NCBI GenBank assembly: GCA_943787785.1
Contig: CALSNT010000012.1
Coordinates: 62,001-126,000 of the forward strand
Direction: 5' to 3'
DNA: 64,000 bases
DNA from: an uncultured Paracoccaceae bacterium
GTDB taxonomy: Bacteria > Pseudomonadota > Alphaproteobacteria > Rhodobacterales > Rhodobacteraceae
This document shows, piece by piece, positions 1-8,872 of this stretch (the stretch's first letter is position 1; each line of letters begins with the position of its first letter). The notes below the pieces were generated by a model, which was given only the letters and a program-made list of their open reading frames with translations, was not told the DNA's origin and did no database searches. A program made the translations under genes and the position numbers.

Positions 1-2
1 TT

Positions 3-125
3 GCCGCGAAGCTGGCGCTTTTTTGCTGCGACCCCTGTGATTGCACCAAGCTGACCAAGCCGGTACAGGTTCGAAGGTGCCACATAATGCCTGATTTGGA
101 CGCCCTGAACGTCCACAAACCGTAG
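3..125 (+). other. Possible 3' end of a truncated cysteine-rich ORF
   Basis: An open frame enters from the left edge and ends at a TAG at 123-125. The 40 residues include a Cys-rich stretch (CCDPCDC). No family is recognised and the frame could be open by chance, so it is recorded only so that the left edge is accounted for. Confidence 0.15.
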
Positions 126-152
126 ATTGCCTTGTGCGCAAGAGGGTATGCT

Positions 153-878
153 ATGTCTCTGTTCGATAACCCAAACTCGAAATCCTACGCACGTATTGCC
201 GGTGCGTTTTACCTGATGATCGCGGTCGCTGGGGGGTTCTCAATCGCCTACGTGCCGTCGGTCCTGCATGTGGCCGACAACCCGGCGGCGACGCTTGCGA
301 GAATTGCGGAAAACCGCGGGCTGTTCCTGGCGGGGATTGGCAGCGATGTCGTGATGATGCTGTGTGAAGTCGTCGTGACGGCCATGCTTTACTTCATGTT
401 CCGGCAGGTCAGTGCGACCATCTCACTGATGGCGGCACTTGCGCGCTTTGCGATGGTCGCGGTGATGGCTGCGATGCTGTTCTTTCAGGCCGGGACTTTG
501 GCGCTTGCCGATGGAGAGTTGATGGCGGACGGCTTCATGGGCGGCGCAGGCGACGCGGTCGCCGGCTTGCTGATATACCTGCACGATGCCGGCGTCTGGA
601 TCTGGCAGATCTTTTTCTGCGCCCACCTGCTACTTCTGGGTCTTCTGGTCGCCCGTTCAAATCAATTTCCGCCCCTGCTTGGTTACGCGCTGAGCCTAGG
701 TGGTTTGGGATATTTTCTCGACAGTGTATATGCCTTCGCCTTTCCCGATCTTGCCTTGCTGGGCCAGATAAGGGTCGGATTGCTTGCATTGGTCACGCTG
801 GCAGAAATCGGCTTTGCGTTATGGCTGGTGTTTGTCGGTCCAAGTCAGCCGGAGACAAAACAGATGTCGACACCATGA
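153..878 (+). CDS. DUF4386 family integral membrane protein
   Basis: A 241-residue, strongly hydrophobic protein with about six predicted membrane segments. The N-terminal pattern (SYARIAGAFYLMIAVAGG) and overall layout match DUF4386 proteins, a family of unknown function. An upstream in-frame start at 132 would add seven residues; I prefer the ATG at 153, preceded by AGAGGG. It is convergent with pdxJ (20 bp apart). In related genomes I would expect acpS-lepB-rnc-era after pdxJ, so this gene marks a local break in that order (from knowledge, not checked). Confidence 0.7.
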   Translation: MSLFDNPNSKSYARIAGAFYLMIAVAGGFSIAYVPSVLHVADNPAATLARIAENRGLFLAGIGSDVVMMLCEVVVTAMLYFMFRQVSATISLMAALARFAMVAVMAAMLFFQAGTLALADGELMADGFMGGAGDAVAGLLIYLHDAGVWIWQIFFCAHLLLLGLLVARSNQFPPLLGYALSLGGLGYFLDSVYAFAFPDLALLGQIRVGLLALVTLAEIGFALWLVFVGPSQPETKQMSTP

Positions 879-897
879 GGTAGCAGGCACCTGCCGC

Positions 898-1656
898 TCA
901 GGCGCGCGCCGCGTCCATCAAGCGGCGCATTTCGGCTATTGCAGGGCCAAGACCCAGAAAGATCGCCTCGCCCACAAGAAAATGCCCGATGTTGAGTTCC
1001 ATGACCTCGGGAAAGGCTGCGACGGGCGCGACAGTGTCATACGTCAGCCCATGTCCGGCGTGCACCTCCAGACCCAATTCATGCGCCAGCGCGGCCATCT
1101 CGCGCAAGCGCTCAAGTTCCGCATCCCGCTCCTCGAAGCGCCCCTCGGCATGGGCATCACAATAGGCCCCTGTGTGAAGCTCCACGACGGCCGCGCCGAT
1201 CCGGGCTGCTGCCTCGATCTGGCGTCGGTCGGCGGCGATGAAAATCGACACGCGACACCCGACATCGGCCAGCGGGGCAATGAAATGCGCAATCCGGTTT
1301 TCTTCGCGCGCCAGTTCCAGGCCACCCTCGGTCGTTTTTTCCTCGCGCTTTTCGGGCACGATGCACACGGCATGAGGCTTATGGCGCAGCGCGATCTTCT
1401 GCATCTCCTCCGTCGCAGCCATCTCGAAGTTAAGCGGAACGCTCAGAACCTCCATCAACCCGTCAATGTCGGCGTCACTGATGTGGCGGCGGTCCTCGCG
1501 CAGATGCGCGGTGATCCCGTCGGCCCCGGCCTCTTCAGCCAGTTTGGCGGCGCGCAGCGGGTCGGGGTAGTTGCCGCCACGGGCATTTCGAACAGTCGCC
1601 ACATGGTCAATGTTGATCCCCAGCCGCAGCCGGCCCAATGGCTCACGCACATCCAT
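898..1656 (-). CDS. pdxJ: Pyridoxine 5'-phosphate synthase PdxJ
   Basis: A cytosolic TIM-barrel enzyme that condenses 3-amino-2-oxopropyl phosphate with 1-deoxyxylulose 5-phosphate to form pyridoxine 5'-phosphate, the last ring-forming step of DXP-dependent vitamin B6 synthesis. The 252-residue length is normal. The N-terminal signature [16 protein letters not shown] and the segments [29 protein letters not shown] and HAGHGLTYD are diagnostic. The ATG at 1656 starts one base after the TGA of the DUF2062 gene, so translation is probably coupled; an in-frame extension to 1719 is rejected because it would overlap that gene. It is the last gene of the folK-rpoZ-rsh-DUF2062-pdxJ run. Confidence 0.96.
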   Translation of the reverse strand: MDVREPLGRLRLGINIDHVATVRNARGGNYPDPLRAAKLAEEAGADGITAHLREDRRHISDADIDGLMEVLSVPLNFEMAATEEMQKIALRHKPHAVCIVPEKREEKTTEGGLELAREENRIAHFIAPLADVGCRVSIFIAADRRQIEAAARIGAAVVELHTGAYCDAHAEGRFEERDAELERLREMAALAHELGLEVHAGHGLTYDTVAPVAAFPEVMELNIGHFLVGEAIFLGLGPAIAEMRRLMDAARA

Positions 1657-1657
1657 G

Positions 1658-2311
1658 TCAGTCCCCCTCGATCCGCCGTTTATCAGCCAATTCCTGCGCC
1701 GCAGCCGCGCGCTTTTCATAGCGTTTCTTCAGCCGCTTGATGCGCGCCTTTTGATAAGCCGCAATCAGCGGGCGGGACAAGACATAGGAGGCAATGGCCA
1801 GGATTATGCCCGGAACGATTCCACCGACCAGATAGGGCAGAAACACCCGGCGAAAGAACCGGCGCAACTCGCCCCACTCGGCCACGTCGGCCGTGAACAT
1901 CGCGGCGAAGTTCGACCACAGCTCGACAGACGCTGTCGAGAATGACCCGACGATCCGAGGCAACGGCATATGGCCTTCCTGACCCAAAATCCACAAGCCA
2001 CCCTCAACTGCGATCTGCGCAAAAATCGGGAAGGTGATCGGGTTGCCCAGGAACGTCGCCAGCACGGCAGCCAGCATGTTGCCGCGCATGACCCAGGCGA
2101 GCATGGCCGCCAGCAGGAAATGCAGACCAAAAAACGGCGTAAAACTTATGAACGCGCCAGCGGCAATGCCCCGGCTGATCTTATGAGGCGGGTCAGGCAG
2201 GCGACGAATACGGTGCATCACGTAACTGGCCGCACGGCTCCAGCCGCCGCGCGGGTAGATCCCCTCGGCGACAATCTCGGCATAACTGCGTTTGCGGCGG
2301 CGCTTGAACAA
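1658..2311 (-). CDS. DUF2062 domain membrane protein
   Basis: A 217-residue protein with basic cytoplasmic ends ([10 protein letters not shown] at the start, [14 protein letters not shown] near the end) and two or three membrane segments. The core motif [24 protein letters not shown] followed by [12 protein letters not shown] is typical of DUF2062, whose biochemical function is unknown. It sits between rsh and pdxJ in a tightly packed run, 39 bp after rsh and 1 bp before pdxJ. This order is common in Rhodobacteraceae, which suggests a housekeeping envelope role, but that is inference. Confidence 0.85.
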   Translation of the reverse strand: MFKRRRKRSYAEIVAEGIYPRGGWSRAASYVMHRIRRLPDPPHKISRGIAAGAFISFTPFFGLHFLLAAMLAWVMRGNMLAAVLATFLGNPITFPIFAQIAVEGGLWILGQEGHMPLPRIVGSFSTASVELWSNFAAMFTADVAEWGELRRFFRRVFLPYLVGGIVPGIILAIASYVLSRPLIAAYQKARIKRLKKRYEKRAAAAQELADKRRIEGD

Positions 2312-2350
2312 GGCGGGTCTTTCGTCGGCTCTCTGGTTTCAGGTCACTTC

Positions 2351-4471
2351 TCAGGGTCGTCGGTTCAAGTCACGATGACGTTCAACCATGGCCACATCAC
2401 TCTCTGCCTCCAGCGCCAAAGTGACAGAATGCAGATGTTCGATATCCCTTAGATCAACGTCGACTATAAGGCGATAGAAGTCTTGTTTTCTGTCCAAAAA
2501 GTGCAAGTCTGAAATATTCGCGCCCTGTTCGCCGATCAGCGTGCAGATGTGACCCAACACGCCCGCATCGTTTCGGATCGTCAGATCCATTCCGACGGTA
2601 TGCACCGGCGGATGCGTGCCTGAGTGCCACTGCAGATCAACCCAGCGTTCCGGCTGATCCTCGACCTCGGCCAATGCCTCGCACGCGATCGCGTGGATCA
2701 CCACGCCCTGTCCGCGATATGTGATGCCGACGATCCGTTCGCCCGGCAGCGGCCCGCAACAGGCAGCGCGACGAAAGGGCTGATCAGGATCAAGGCCGAC
2801 AATCGCACGCGCCGCGTCAATCTCGTCCCCCTTCTTGTCCGCAAGTTTGGGGTAGAGGACTTGAATGACTTCTCGCGCTGTCATCTCGGCCGAGCCGAGG
2901 CGCGCCAGAAGTTCCGTTGCATCCGGTAGGCCCATGTGATGCGCGGCGGTGGTCAGAGCCTTGTCGGTTGCCCGCTTACCGACATGATCAAAGGCCACGC
3001 GGGCAAGTTCGCGACCCAGACGCACGAACCGTTCGCGGTCTTCCTCGCGTAGACTCCGCCGAATCGCCGATTTCGCGCGGCCCGTGGCAACGATGTCGAT
3101 CCAGGTCGCCTGCGGGCGCTGGCCTTCGGCAGTCATGACCTCGACTGACTGGCCATTCTTCAACCGTGTCCAAAGTGGCACCCGAATGCCGTCGACCTTC
3201 GCCCCGACACAGCTGGCCCCGATCCTTGTGTGGATCGCGAAGGCGAAATCCAGCGGAGTTGCCCCGCGCGGCAGTTTCACAACCTCGCCCTTCGGGGTGA
3301 AGCAGAACACCTGATCGGGATACATCTCGAGCTTGACGTGTTCGAGGAATTCATCGTGGTCATCGCCCGCACCGAACCGCTCGGTCAGGGTAGAAATCCA
3401 GCGCGCCGGATCGACAGCAAAGGGGTTCTCGGCGCGTACACCGTCGCGGTACGACCAATGTGCGGCAACTCCGGCTTCGGCAACTTCATGCATCTGATCG
3501 GTTCGGATCTGTACCTCGACACGCTTGCCATCGCGCCCCGATACCGTCGTGTGGATCGAGCGATAGCCATTCGATTTCGGCTGACTGATGTAATCCTTGA
3601 ACCGCCCCGGTACTGCGCGCCAGCGCTGGTGGATCGCGCCCAAGACGCCGTAACAATCCTGCTCGCTCTTGCAGGTCACCCGAAAGCCATAGATGTCGGA
3701 CAGGCGCGAAAAACCCTGCTTTTTCTCTTCCATCTTGCGCCAGATCGAGTAGGGCTTCTTGGCCCGCCCAGAGACTTCCGCCTCGATACCGACGCGCTTG
3801 AGTTCAGCCCGGATATCTCCGGTGATCTTGTTAATGACATCCCCGGTTTCACGTTGCAGGGTGATGAAGCGGCGCATGAGCGAGGCGCGCGCCTCCGGGT
3901 TCAACACCCGAAACGCCAGATCCTCCAGCTCCTCGCGCATCCATTGCATACCCATGCGCCCCGCAAGCGGCGCGAAAATATCCATCGTCTCGCGCGCTTT
4001 CTGCGCCTGCTTTTCAGGGCGCATCGACTTGATGGTACGCATGTTGTGCAATCGGTCAGACAGCTTGACCAAGATCACCCGCAGGTCCTTGGACATGGCC
4101 ATGAACAGCTTGCGGAAATTCTCGGCCTGTTTGGTCTCGGTCGAACTTAACTGCAGGTTGGTCAGTTTGGTGACGCCGTCGACCAATTCGGCGATTTCCT
4201 CTCCGAACAGCTTGCTGATCTCGGAATAGGTCGAACCGGTGTCTTCGATCGTGTCGTGCAGCAAAGCGGTGATGATCGTTGCATCATCCAGTTGCTGTTC
4301 CGCCAGAATGGCCGCGACGGCAACGGGATGTGTAAAATACGCCTCACCGGAATGGCGCAGCTGACCCTCATGCGCCTTGGCACCGTAGTCCCAGGCCGAA
4401 CGGATCAACGCATCATTTGAATTTGGATTGTAAGCGCGGACCAGAGCGATCAGGTCGTCGACGGTGATCAT
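2351..4471 (-). CDS. rsh: RelA/SpoT-type (p)ppGpp synthetase/hydrolase (Rsh)
   Basis: A long bifunctional alarmone enzyme of 706 residues, normal for alphaproteobacterial Rsh. The N-terminal HD hydrolase domain has its metal motif LLHDTIEDT at residues 71-79, so (p)ppGpp hydrolysis is expected. A synthetase domain follows (YSIWRKMEEKK, PGRFKDYISQPKSNGYRS, EVQIRT), then a TGS domain (MYPDQVFCFTPKGEVV) and a C-terminal ACT domain (about 630-706). It lies directly downstream of rpoZ, the omega subunit through which ppGpp acts on RNA polymerase in proteobacteria. Both enzymatic halves look intact, consistent with a single dual-function Rsh as is usual in alphaproteobacteria. Confidence 0.96.
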   Translation of the reverse strand: MITVDDLIALVRAYNPNSNDALIRSAWDYGAKAHEGQLRHSGEAYFTHPVAVAAILAEQQLDDATIITALLHDTIEDTGSTYSEISKLFGEEIAELVDGVTKLTNLQLSSTETKQAENFRKLFMAMSKDLRVILVKLSDRLHNMRTIKSMRPEKQAQKARETMDIFAPLAGRMGMQWMREELEDLAFRVLNPEARASLMRRFITLQRETGDVINKITGDIRAELKRVGIEAEVSGRAKKPYSIWRKMEEKKQGFSRLSDIYGFRVTCKSEQDCYGVLGAIHQRWRAVPGRFKDYISQPKSNGYRSIHTTVSGRDGKRVEVQIRTDQMHEVAEAGVAAHWSYRDGVRAENPFAVDPARWISTLTERFGAGDDHDEFLEHVKLEMYPDQVFCFTPKGEVVKLPRGATPLDFAFAIHTRIGASCVGAKVDGIRVPLWTRLKNGQSVEVMTAEGQRPQATWIDIVATGRAKSAIRRSLREEDRERFVRLGRELARVAFDHVGKRATDKALTTAAHHMGLPDATELLARLGSAEMTAREVIQVLYPKLADKKGDEIDAARAIVGLDPDQPFRRAACCGPLPGERIVGITYRGQGVVIHAIACEALAEVEDQPERWVDLQWHSGTHPPVHTVGMDLTIRNDAGVLGHICTLIGEQGANISDLHFLDRKQDFYRLIVDVDLRDIEHLHSVTLALEAESDVAMVERHRDLNRRP

Positions 4472-4514
4472 TCCGGCCCTGCCCCAATTGGCGTTCCGGG
4501 CGACGTGACGCCCG

Positions 4515-4868
4515 TTATTGGCTTTCCTGCGCTTCCATCAGCGCGCGCAACAGCTTTTCTTCGCTCATGTCATCAACGACGGGCTTGTCCTGCTCGGCCC
4601 CCATCAGAAGCGCCATTGCGTCTTCTTCGGGCTCGTCAACTTCGATCTGGGTTTGCTGAGCTTCGATCATCCGCTCGCGCAGGTCGCCCGACGCCTGCGT
4701 TTCATCTGCGATCTCGCGGAGGCTGACGACAGGGTTCTTGTCGTTGTCACGGTCAATCGTGATCGGCGAACCCGTGCTCAATTCGCGTGCCCGATGCGCA
4801 GCCAGCATGACCAGCTCGAACCGGTTCGGAACCTTATCAACGCAATCTTCAACCGTTACCCGGGCCAT
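4515..4868 (-). CDS. rpoZ: DNA-directed RNA polymerase omega subunit
   Basis: A 117-residue omega subunit that supports assembly of RNA polymerase around beta-prime. The conserved N-terminus [20 protein letters not shown] and the segment [13 protein letters not shown] are unmistakable; the acidic C-terminal tail is longer than in enterobacteria, as in other alphaproteobacteria. It lies 43 bp upstream of rsh and downstream of folK, all on the minus strand. Confidence 0.97.
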   Translation of the reverse strand: MARVTVEDCVDKVPNRFELVMLAAHRARELSTGSPITIDRDNDKNPVVSLREIADETQASGDLRERMIEAQQTQIEVDEPEEDAMALLMGAEQDKPVVDDMSEEKLLRALMEAQESQ

Positions 4869-4952
4869 ATCCGTCTCCGCTATCTCGAAATCAGACCACT
4901 ATTTATGACCAGTCGCCTTGGAAGACAAGGCAAAACGCAACTTATGGAGTGG

Positions 4953-5549
4953 TCAAACAGGTTGTAACGCTGCGACGTCTTCTGGCGGCAAAGCGTCCAG
5001 CATCTGCCTGACAGTCCGGAAGAGAACCGGATGGCGCCAGTCCGGAGCGACATCCGCCATCGGAACCAGGACAAAAGCGCGATCCTGAATCCGTGGATGC
5101 GGCAGGATTAACCGGTCGGGTGACTGCCGCATCTGGTCCTCAAGTGGCATTTTGCGCCACTTGATCTGAGTGGCACGACTTGGGGACACACGACTTTCCA
5201 CAGCCAAAAGATCGAGGTCCATCGTACGCGGCGCCCACCGCAAACCACGCTGGCGTCCAAATTTCGCTTCAATGGCATGGAGTGCCGAAAGGGCTTCGAG
5301 CGGCGTCATAGTAGATTTGGCGGAGACCACTGCGTTCACATAGTCCGGCCCGCTACCTGCAGGAAATGCCGGACTGAGATACAGACGCGAGACGGACCGA
5401 ATCATGAACGTCTGACTTTGCATCTCTTCTATCGCCGCCCGGATGAGGGTGTCAGGTGACATACCCCCTAGCGTTGCGTTGGACCCCAGAGCTATCAGCA
5501 TGTTTTTGCTTTTTTGGTCAAAATCACCCAATTCTGATGCCTGTTTCAT
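4953..5549 (-). CDS. folK: 7,8-dihydro-6-hydroxymethylpterin pyrophosphokinase FolK
   Basis: Transfers pyrophosphate from ATP to 6-hydroxymethyl-dihydropterin in folate synthesis. Family signatures are LIALGSNATLGG at the N-terminus, YVNAVV in the middle and RWAPRTMDLDLL with the C-terminal LILPHPRIQDRAFVL. Start choice is uncertain: the ATG at 5549 gives 198 residues, the ATG at 5501 places the start immediately before LIALGSN. Neither has a strong Shine-Dalgarno sequence. An even longer frame to 5645 would run into the divergent NYN gene leader and is rejected. It is first in the minus-strand run leading to rpoZ. Confidence 0.93.
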   Translation of the reverse strand: MKQASELGDFDQKSKNMLIALGSNATLGGMSPDTLIRAAIEEMQSQTFMIRSVSRLYLSPAFPAGSGPDYVNAVVSAKSTMTPLEALSALHAIEAKFGRQRGLRWAPRTMDLDLLAVESRVSPSRATQIKWRKMPLEDQMRQSPDRLILPHPRIQDRAFVLVPMADVAPDWRHPVLFRTVRQMLDALPPEDVAALQPV

Positions 5550-5587
5550 TGCACATTGGTGTTCATCCCCTATGACTTTTGCCCAAT

Positions 5588-5640
5588 CCCGGGCGATAAA
5601 CAAAACCCAATCCGCCCGGGTTCGGCCCGAGCGGTCCGAA
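5588..5640. promoter_or_regulatory. Inverted repeats in the folK/NYN divergent region
   Basis: Two adjacent symmetries are seen. CCCGGGCG (5588-5595) pairs with CGCCCGGG (5613-5620) across a 17-bp spacer. Immediately after, 5621-5640 is a 20-bp palindrome with one mismatch (TTCGG-C-CCG-AG-CGG-T-CCGAA). Both lie between divergent genes, within 75 bp of the NYN start. They could be operators or RNA hairpins in a leader; no binding factor is identified. Confidence 0.4.
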
Positions 5641-5659
5641 CACATCGGAAGGACAATGG

Positions 5660-6220
5660 ATGTTCTACAGGGACGAACGGCTGGCGCTGTTCATCGACGG
5701 CGCGAATCTCTACGCTGCGGCGCGCGCGCTTGGCTTTGATATTGATTACAAACTTCTCCGGGCCGAGTTTATGCGTCGTGGTAAAATGATCCGCGCATTC
5801 TATTACACGGCTTTGCTGGAAAACGAAGAGTATTCGCCGATCCGACCGCTGGTCGACTGGTTGCATTACAACGGCTTTTCCATGGTCACCAAGCCCGCGA
5901 AGGAATTCACGGATCGTGAAGGCCGTCGCAAGGTCAAAGGCAACATGGATATCGAGCTTGCCGTGGATGCGATGGAGCTTGCGCCGCGCCTGGATCATGC
6001 GGTCATCTTCTCGGGCGACGGCGACTTCCGCCCCCTGGTCGAAAGCCTGCAGCGTCAGGGCGTGCGCGTCTCGGTCGTCTCAACGATCCGCAGCCAGCCG
6101 CCGATGATCGCCGACGAGTTGCGCCGTCAGTGCGACAACTTCATCGAGCTGGAAGAACTGAAGGACGTTATCGGTCGCCCACCGCGGGAACCGCGCGAAG
6201 ACGAGATGGACGGCGAGTAA
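5660..6220 (+). CDS. NYN (LabA/DUF88) domain protein, putative PIN-fold RNase
   Basis: A 186-residue protein of the LabA-like NYN family. The acidic active-site positions typical of PIN/NYN nucleases are visible: the Asp of LFIDGANLY near residue 13, the Asp in KGNMDIELAVDAM, and the Asp pair in FSGDGDFRPL. The family is thought to act on RNA, but a substrate cannot be inferred here. A good Shine-Dalgarno sequence (GGAAGGACA) precedes the ATG. The C-terminus is short, charged and probably disordered (PREPREDEMDGE). It is transcribed alone, divergent from folK. Confidence 0.85.
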   Translation: MFYRDERLALFIDGANLYAAARALGFDIDYKLLRAEFMRRGKMIRAFYYTALLENEEYSPIRPLVDWLHYNGFSMVTKPAKEFTDREGRRKVKGNMDIELAVDAMELAPRLDHAVIFSGDGDFRPLVESLQRQGVRVSVVSTIRSQPPMIADELRRQCDNFIELEELKDVIGRPPREPREDEMDGE

Positions 6221-6247
6221 CGCGCCGCCCTTCTCATCGCGCCGGAA

Positions 6248-6706
6248 CTACTGAGCGGCCGCGTTGGCGCGGTCGTGAACCTCGATTATCTCGGGTGGCC
6301 AAGTGCTTTTGATAAAGGCGAGGACGGCGACGATCTCTTCGTCACTTAGCAAGTCGCCGAATCCGACCATGTCGCTTTTATAGCCGCCACCAACGATCTT
6401 CTCGGTTCCAAGCTTGGTGATCTGGATCAACTGCTTATCCGGATGATGCCAGCTGTGGCCGGTTTCGTCATGGGGTGGTGCAGGCAATTTGCCTTCCTCA
6501 TTGCGTGTTTGCCAATTCGGCTGGCCCTGCAGCCTGTCTCCGTGGCAGGACGCGCAAAACTCGCCGTAGAGCGCCTCACCCTGCGCGACGGCAACAGGGT
6601 CGGTGTAGGGCAGCAAACCCGCCGCATCCGAGCGTGACAGGCCAAGCCAGAGCGAGCCGGCACCGACAGCTGCCACTGTCAGACCCGCTATGATCAACGT
6701 CCGCAT
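6248..6706 (-). CDS. Membrane-anchored monohaem cytochrome c
   Basis: A 152-residue class I c-type cytochrome. An N-terminal uncleaved anchor or signal (MRTLIIAGLTVAAVGAGSLWLG) precedes one haem-binding motif CASCH; the likely distal Met is in the segment YKSDMVGFGDLLSDEEI. This places the domain in the periplasm. Its ATG overlaps the stop of the MauE-like gene (ATGA), so the pair is translationally coupled, and both lie downstream of the CsoR-type operator. A role in periplasmic electron transfer linked to metal or copper stress is inference. A longer upstream frame is a shadow of the MauE-like gene. Confidence 0.88.
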   Translation of the reverse strand: MRTLIIAGLTVAAVGAGSLWLGLSRSDAAGLLPYTDPVAVAQGEALYGEFCASCHGDRLQGQPNWQTRNEEGKLPAPPHDETGHSWHHPDKQLIQITKLGTEKIVGGGYKSDMVGFGDLLSDEEIVAVLAFIKSTWPPEIIEVHDRANAAAQ

Positions 6707-7221
6707 CACAGCACCGACACCAGCATCACGCCGGCCATCGCGACCATCGCCAGATCTTCGGTCAGAGTAACGGTGGAAAGCGGCACAGAAAGGATCGACC
6801 CCATGCAGGGGCAGTCGATGTCCAGTCCCGCGCGCACGGCCCGCAACACACCGATGGTGCCAAAGGCAAAGACAATCACCGTTGCGGCGTAGGTGAACAC
6901 CGGCCACAGGAACGACAGGTAAAGCAGGCCGAGGCCCAGCTCGATGAACGGGTAAACGAAGGCGTAATCGGGCACTTGCCTGGCCAGAATGTCGTACATC
7001 CTGAACCCGCGCCGGAAGCCTTTGAGGTCAAAGATTTTCAGCACGGCAAAGATCAGCAGGAAGACCCCCATGAACCCGTGCATCCAGACCATCAGCCCGC
7101 CACCAAGCGCCGTCGCATAGGCCGCCCCGGCAAGACAGGATGTGCCGACCAGTGCAATCAGCGGCCAATAGTCGCCGACTTGGCTGCCCCGGTTCTCTTC
7201 GCGCACGTGATATGTCGCCAT
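6706..7221 (-). CDS. MauE/DoxX-like redox-associated membrane protein
   Basis: A 171-residue, four-to-five-helix inner membrane protein. The layout and the motif DIDCPCMGS before the last helices resemble the MauE family, which is linked to periplasmic redox or disulfide chemistry, and the DoxX superfamily. The CPC cysteine pair is the likely redox or metal site. An AAGGA Shine-Dalgarno sequence precedes the ATG at 7221. It is divergent from the CsoR-type regulator gene and overlaps the cytochrome c gene by four bases, which argues that regulator, membrane redox protein and cytochrome form one metal-responsive unit. Confidence 0.75.
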   Translation of the reverse strand: MATYHVREENRGSQVGDYWPLIALVGTSCLAGAAYATALGGGLMVWMHGFMGVFLLIFAVLKIFDLKGFRRGFRMYDILARQVPDYAFVYPFIELGLGLLYLSFLWPVFTYAATVIVFAFGTIGVLRAVRAGLDIDCPCMGSILSVPLSTVTLTEDLAMVAMAGVMLVSVL

Positions 7222-7247
7222 TTCATCGGGTCCTTGCAGAAGTTCGA

Positions 7248-7264
7248 ATACCCCCCTAGGGTAT
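7248..7264. promoter_or_regulatory. CsoR-type palindromic operator
   Basis: The 17-bp element has perfect half-sites ATACCC and GGGTAT around a 5-bp centre. A/T-flanked C and G tracts of this kind are the known hallmark of operators for the CsoR/RcnR/FrmR family. It lies between the divergent MauE-like gene (start 27 bp away) and the regulator gene (31 bp away), as expected for an autoregulated divergent promoter. Confidence 0.8.
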
Positions 7265-7294
7265 ATGCAACGGAGGCGAGGTCAAGGGCCAACC

Positions 7295-7564
7295 ATGCAC
7301 GGAAACAAAGAGGCTGCACTGAAACGCCTCCGCAGGATCGAGGGCCAAGTGCGCGGCATCGCGGGCATGATCGAGAGCGACCGCTACTGCGTCGACGTCC
7401 TCGGCCAGACCGCCGCCATCAGCGCCGCCCTGCGCGCCGTCGAGCAGCTGATTCTGGACGACCACGCGGCGCATTGCGTTGAGGATGCAATTGCTTCGGG
7501 CGACCCTGACGCCCAGCGCGAGAAGTTCGGTGAGCTGGTCAGGATTATTGCGAAGCGGGGGTAG
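7295..7564 (+). CDS. CsoR/RcnR-family metal-sensing repressor
   Basis: An 89-residue all-helical repressor. The core ALKRLRRIEGQVRGIAGMIE and the ligand set Cys in RYCVDVL, then His and Cys in DHAAHCVED, reproduce the C-H-C pattern of Cu(I)-sensing CsoR proteins. This ligand set favours copper over the His-rich nickel/cobalt RcnR type, though sulfide or formaldehyde sensors share parts of it. The start at 7295 is chosen because an ATG at 7265 would abut the operator; the alternative adds ten residues. The adjacent palindrome suggests autoregulation together with the divergent MauE-cytochrome c pair. No copper ATPase gene is in the window. Confidence 0.9.
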   Translation: MHGNKEAALKRLRRIEGQVRGIAGMIESDRYCVDVLGQTAAISAALRAVEQLILDDHAAHCVEDAIASGDPDAQREKFGELVRIIAKRG

Positions 7565-7639
7565 GGCAAATTCGGCAGCAGTGAAAACTTGATGATCGGT
7601 CATGGCCTGGAACGAACGTTGGTTGCGACGGCTGTCCAG

Positions 7640-7840
7640 CCCGGGAGCACGCCGAAGGCGCGGGGCAAGCGCCTGCCCGTCCCCCGGGCTGGCGCTTTGG
7701 AAATGGCGCACTAACTCGTTGCGTTGACGGGCAAACCTCACCGGTGATTGCCACGAATAGCCGTTCTAGCGCCATCCCCCAGTCAAGCGCTCACCCGGCT
7801 AGAGCCTAGATCAGCCCGATGTCCGCCTCAGACCAAGACT
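7640..7840. repeat. Intergenic repeat element, copy A (with hairpin 7667-7697)
   Basis: This copy fills most of the 357-bp gap between the CsoR-type gene and ispH. It contains a 31-bp hairpin with a single T-T mismatch in its stem (AAGCGCC-T-GCCCG pairing with CGGGC-T-GGCGCTT), then ATTGCCAC at 7747 and a conserved 19-bp block starting GTCAAGCGCTCACC at 7782-7800. The same blocks recur with nearly identical spacing at 14410-14605. No coding potential is convincing. The rest of the gap (7565-7640, 7840-7921) shows nothing recognisable. Confidence 0.65.
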
Positions 7841-7921
7841 GCTACGACGCCATCCTCGCTCCGGACTGGACCCCACCTATGCTAACCCGTATCCATTGGC
7901 CGTCCGAATGAAAGCTCCCCC

Positions 7922-8872
7922 ATGCCCAACCCACCCCTCACCCTTTACCTTGCCGCGCCGCGTGGGTTCTGTGCGGGCGTGGACCGGGCGATCAAGATCG
8001 TTGAACTCGCGCTGGAAAGATACGGCGCGCCGGTCTTCGTGCGCCATGAAATCGTTCACAACAAATATGTCGTCGACAGCCTGCGGGCCAAAGGTGCTGT
8101 CTTCGTCGAAAGCCTCGCCGACTGCCCCGATGACCGCCCGGTGATCTTCTCGGCCCACGGCGTCCCCAAGGCCGTCCCCGCCGAAGCCGCCCGTCGCGAG
8201 ATGCTGTTCGTCGATGCCACCTGCCCGCTGGTGTCCAAGGTCCATATCGAAGCCGCACGCCATTCCGAAAACGGCCTGCAGATGGTAATGATCGGCCACG
8301 CTGGTCACCCTGAAACGCTGGGCACAATGGGGCAGTTGCCAGACGGCGAGGTCATCCTTGTAGAAACCGTCGCGGACGTTGCGACAGTCGCACCCCGCGA
8401 CGCGGAGCGACTGGCGTTCATCACCCAAACCACACTCAGCGTCGATGACACGGCGGATATTGTTGCGGCCCTTAAGGCACGGTTCCCGGCCATCGTCGGC
8501 CCGCATAAAGAAGACATTTGCTATGCCACCACGAACCGGCAAGAGGCCGTGAAAGTGATGGCCCCGAAGGTCGACGCCCTGCTGGTGATCGGCGCGCCGA
8601 ACTCCTCGAACTCGCGCCGTCTGGTCGAAGTTGCGCAGGCCAATGGCGGCGCCTATGCCCAATTGGTCCAGCGCGCCACCGACATCGACTGGCGCGCACT
8701 GGAGGGGATCACTGCCCTCGGCCTGACAGCCGGAGCCTCCGCCCCCGAAGTGCTGGTGCGCGAGGTCGTGGACGCCATCGCCGCCCGCTTTGAGGTGACC
8801 GAGGAAGAGGTGGTGACCGCCGTTGAAGCCGTCGAATTTAAAGTCCCCCGCGTATTGCGCGAAACGGCATGA
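7922..8872 (+). CDS. ispH: 4-hydroxy-3-methylbut-2-enyl diphosphate reductase IspH
   Basis: Final enzyme of the MEP isoprenoid pathway, reducing HMBPP to IPP and DMAPP with an iron-sulfur cluster. The protein has 316 residues. The three cluster cysteines are visible at C17 (PRGFCAGV), C101 ([11 protein letters not shown]) and C200 ([11 protein letters not shown]). Substrate-binding segments [21 protein letters not shown] and NSSNS are all present. Its stop overlaps the start of the methyltransferase gene by four bases, so ispH, the methyltransferase gene and rnhA form an overlapping trio. Confidence 0.97.
   Translation: MPNPPLTLYLAAPRGFCAGVDRAIKIVELALERYGAPVFVRHEIVHNKYVVDSLRAKGAVFVESLADCPDDRPVIFSAHGVPKAVPAEAARREMLFVDATCPLVSKVHIEAARHSENGLQMVMIGHAGHPETLGTMGQLPDGEVILVETVADVATVAPRDAERLAFITQTTLSVDDTADIVAALKARFPAIVGPHKEDICYATTNRQEAVKVMAPKVDALLVIGAPNSSNSRRLVEVAQANGGAYAQLVQRATDIDWRALEGITALGLTAGASAPEVLVREVVDAIAARFEVTEEEVVTAVEAVEFKVPRVLRETA

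Noticed and set aside
62-90. tRNA T-arm-like GGTTCGAA near the left edge
   Set aside because: No matching acceptor or anticodon stems on either side. No convincing tRNA was found anywhere in the window.
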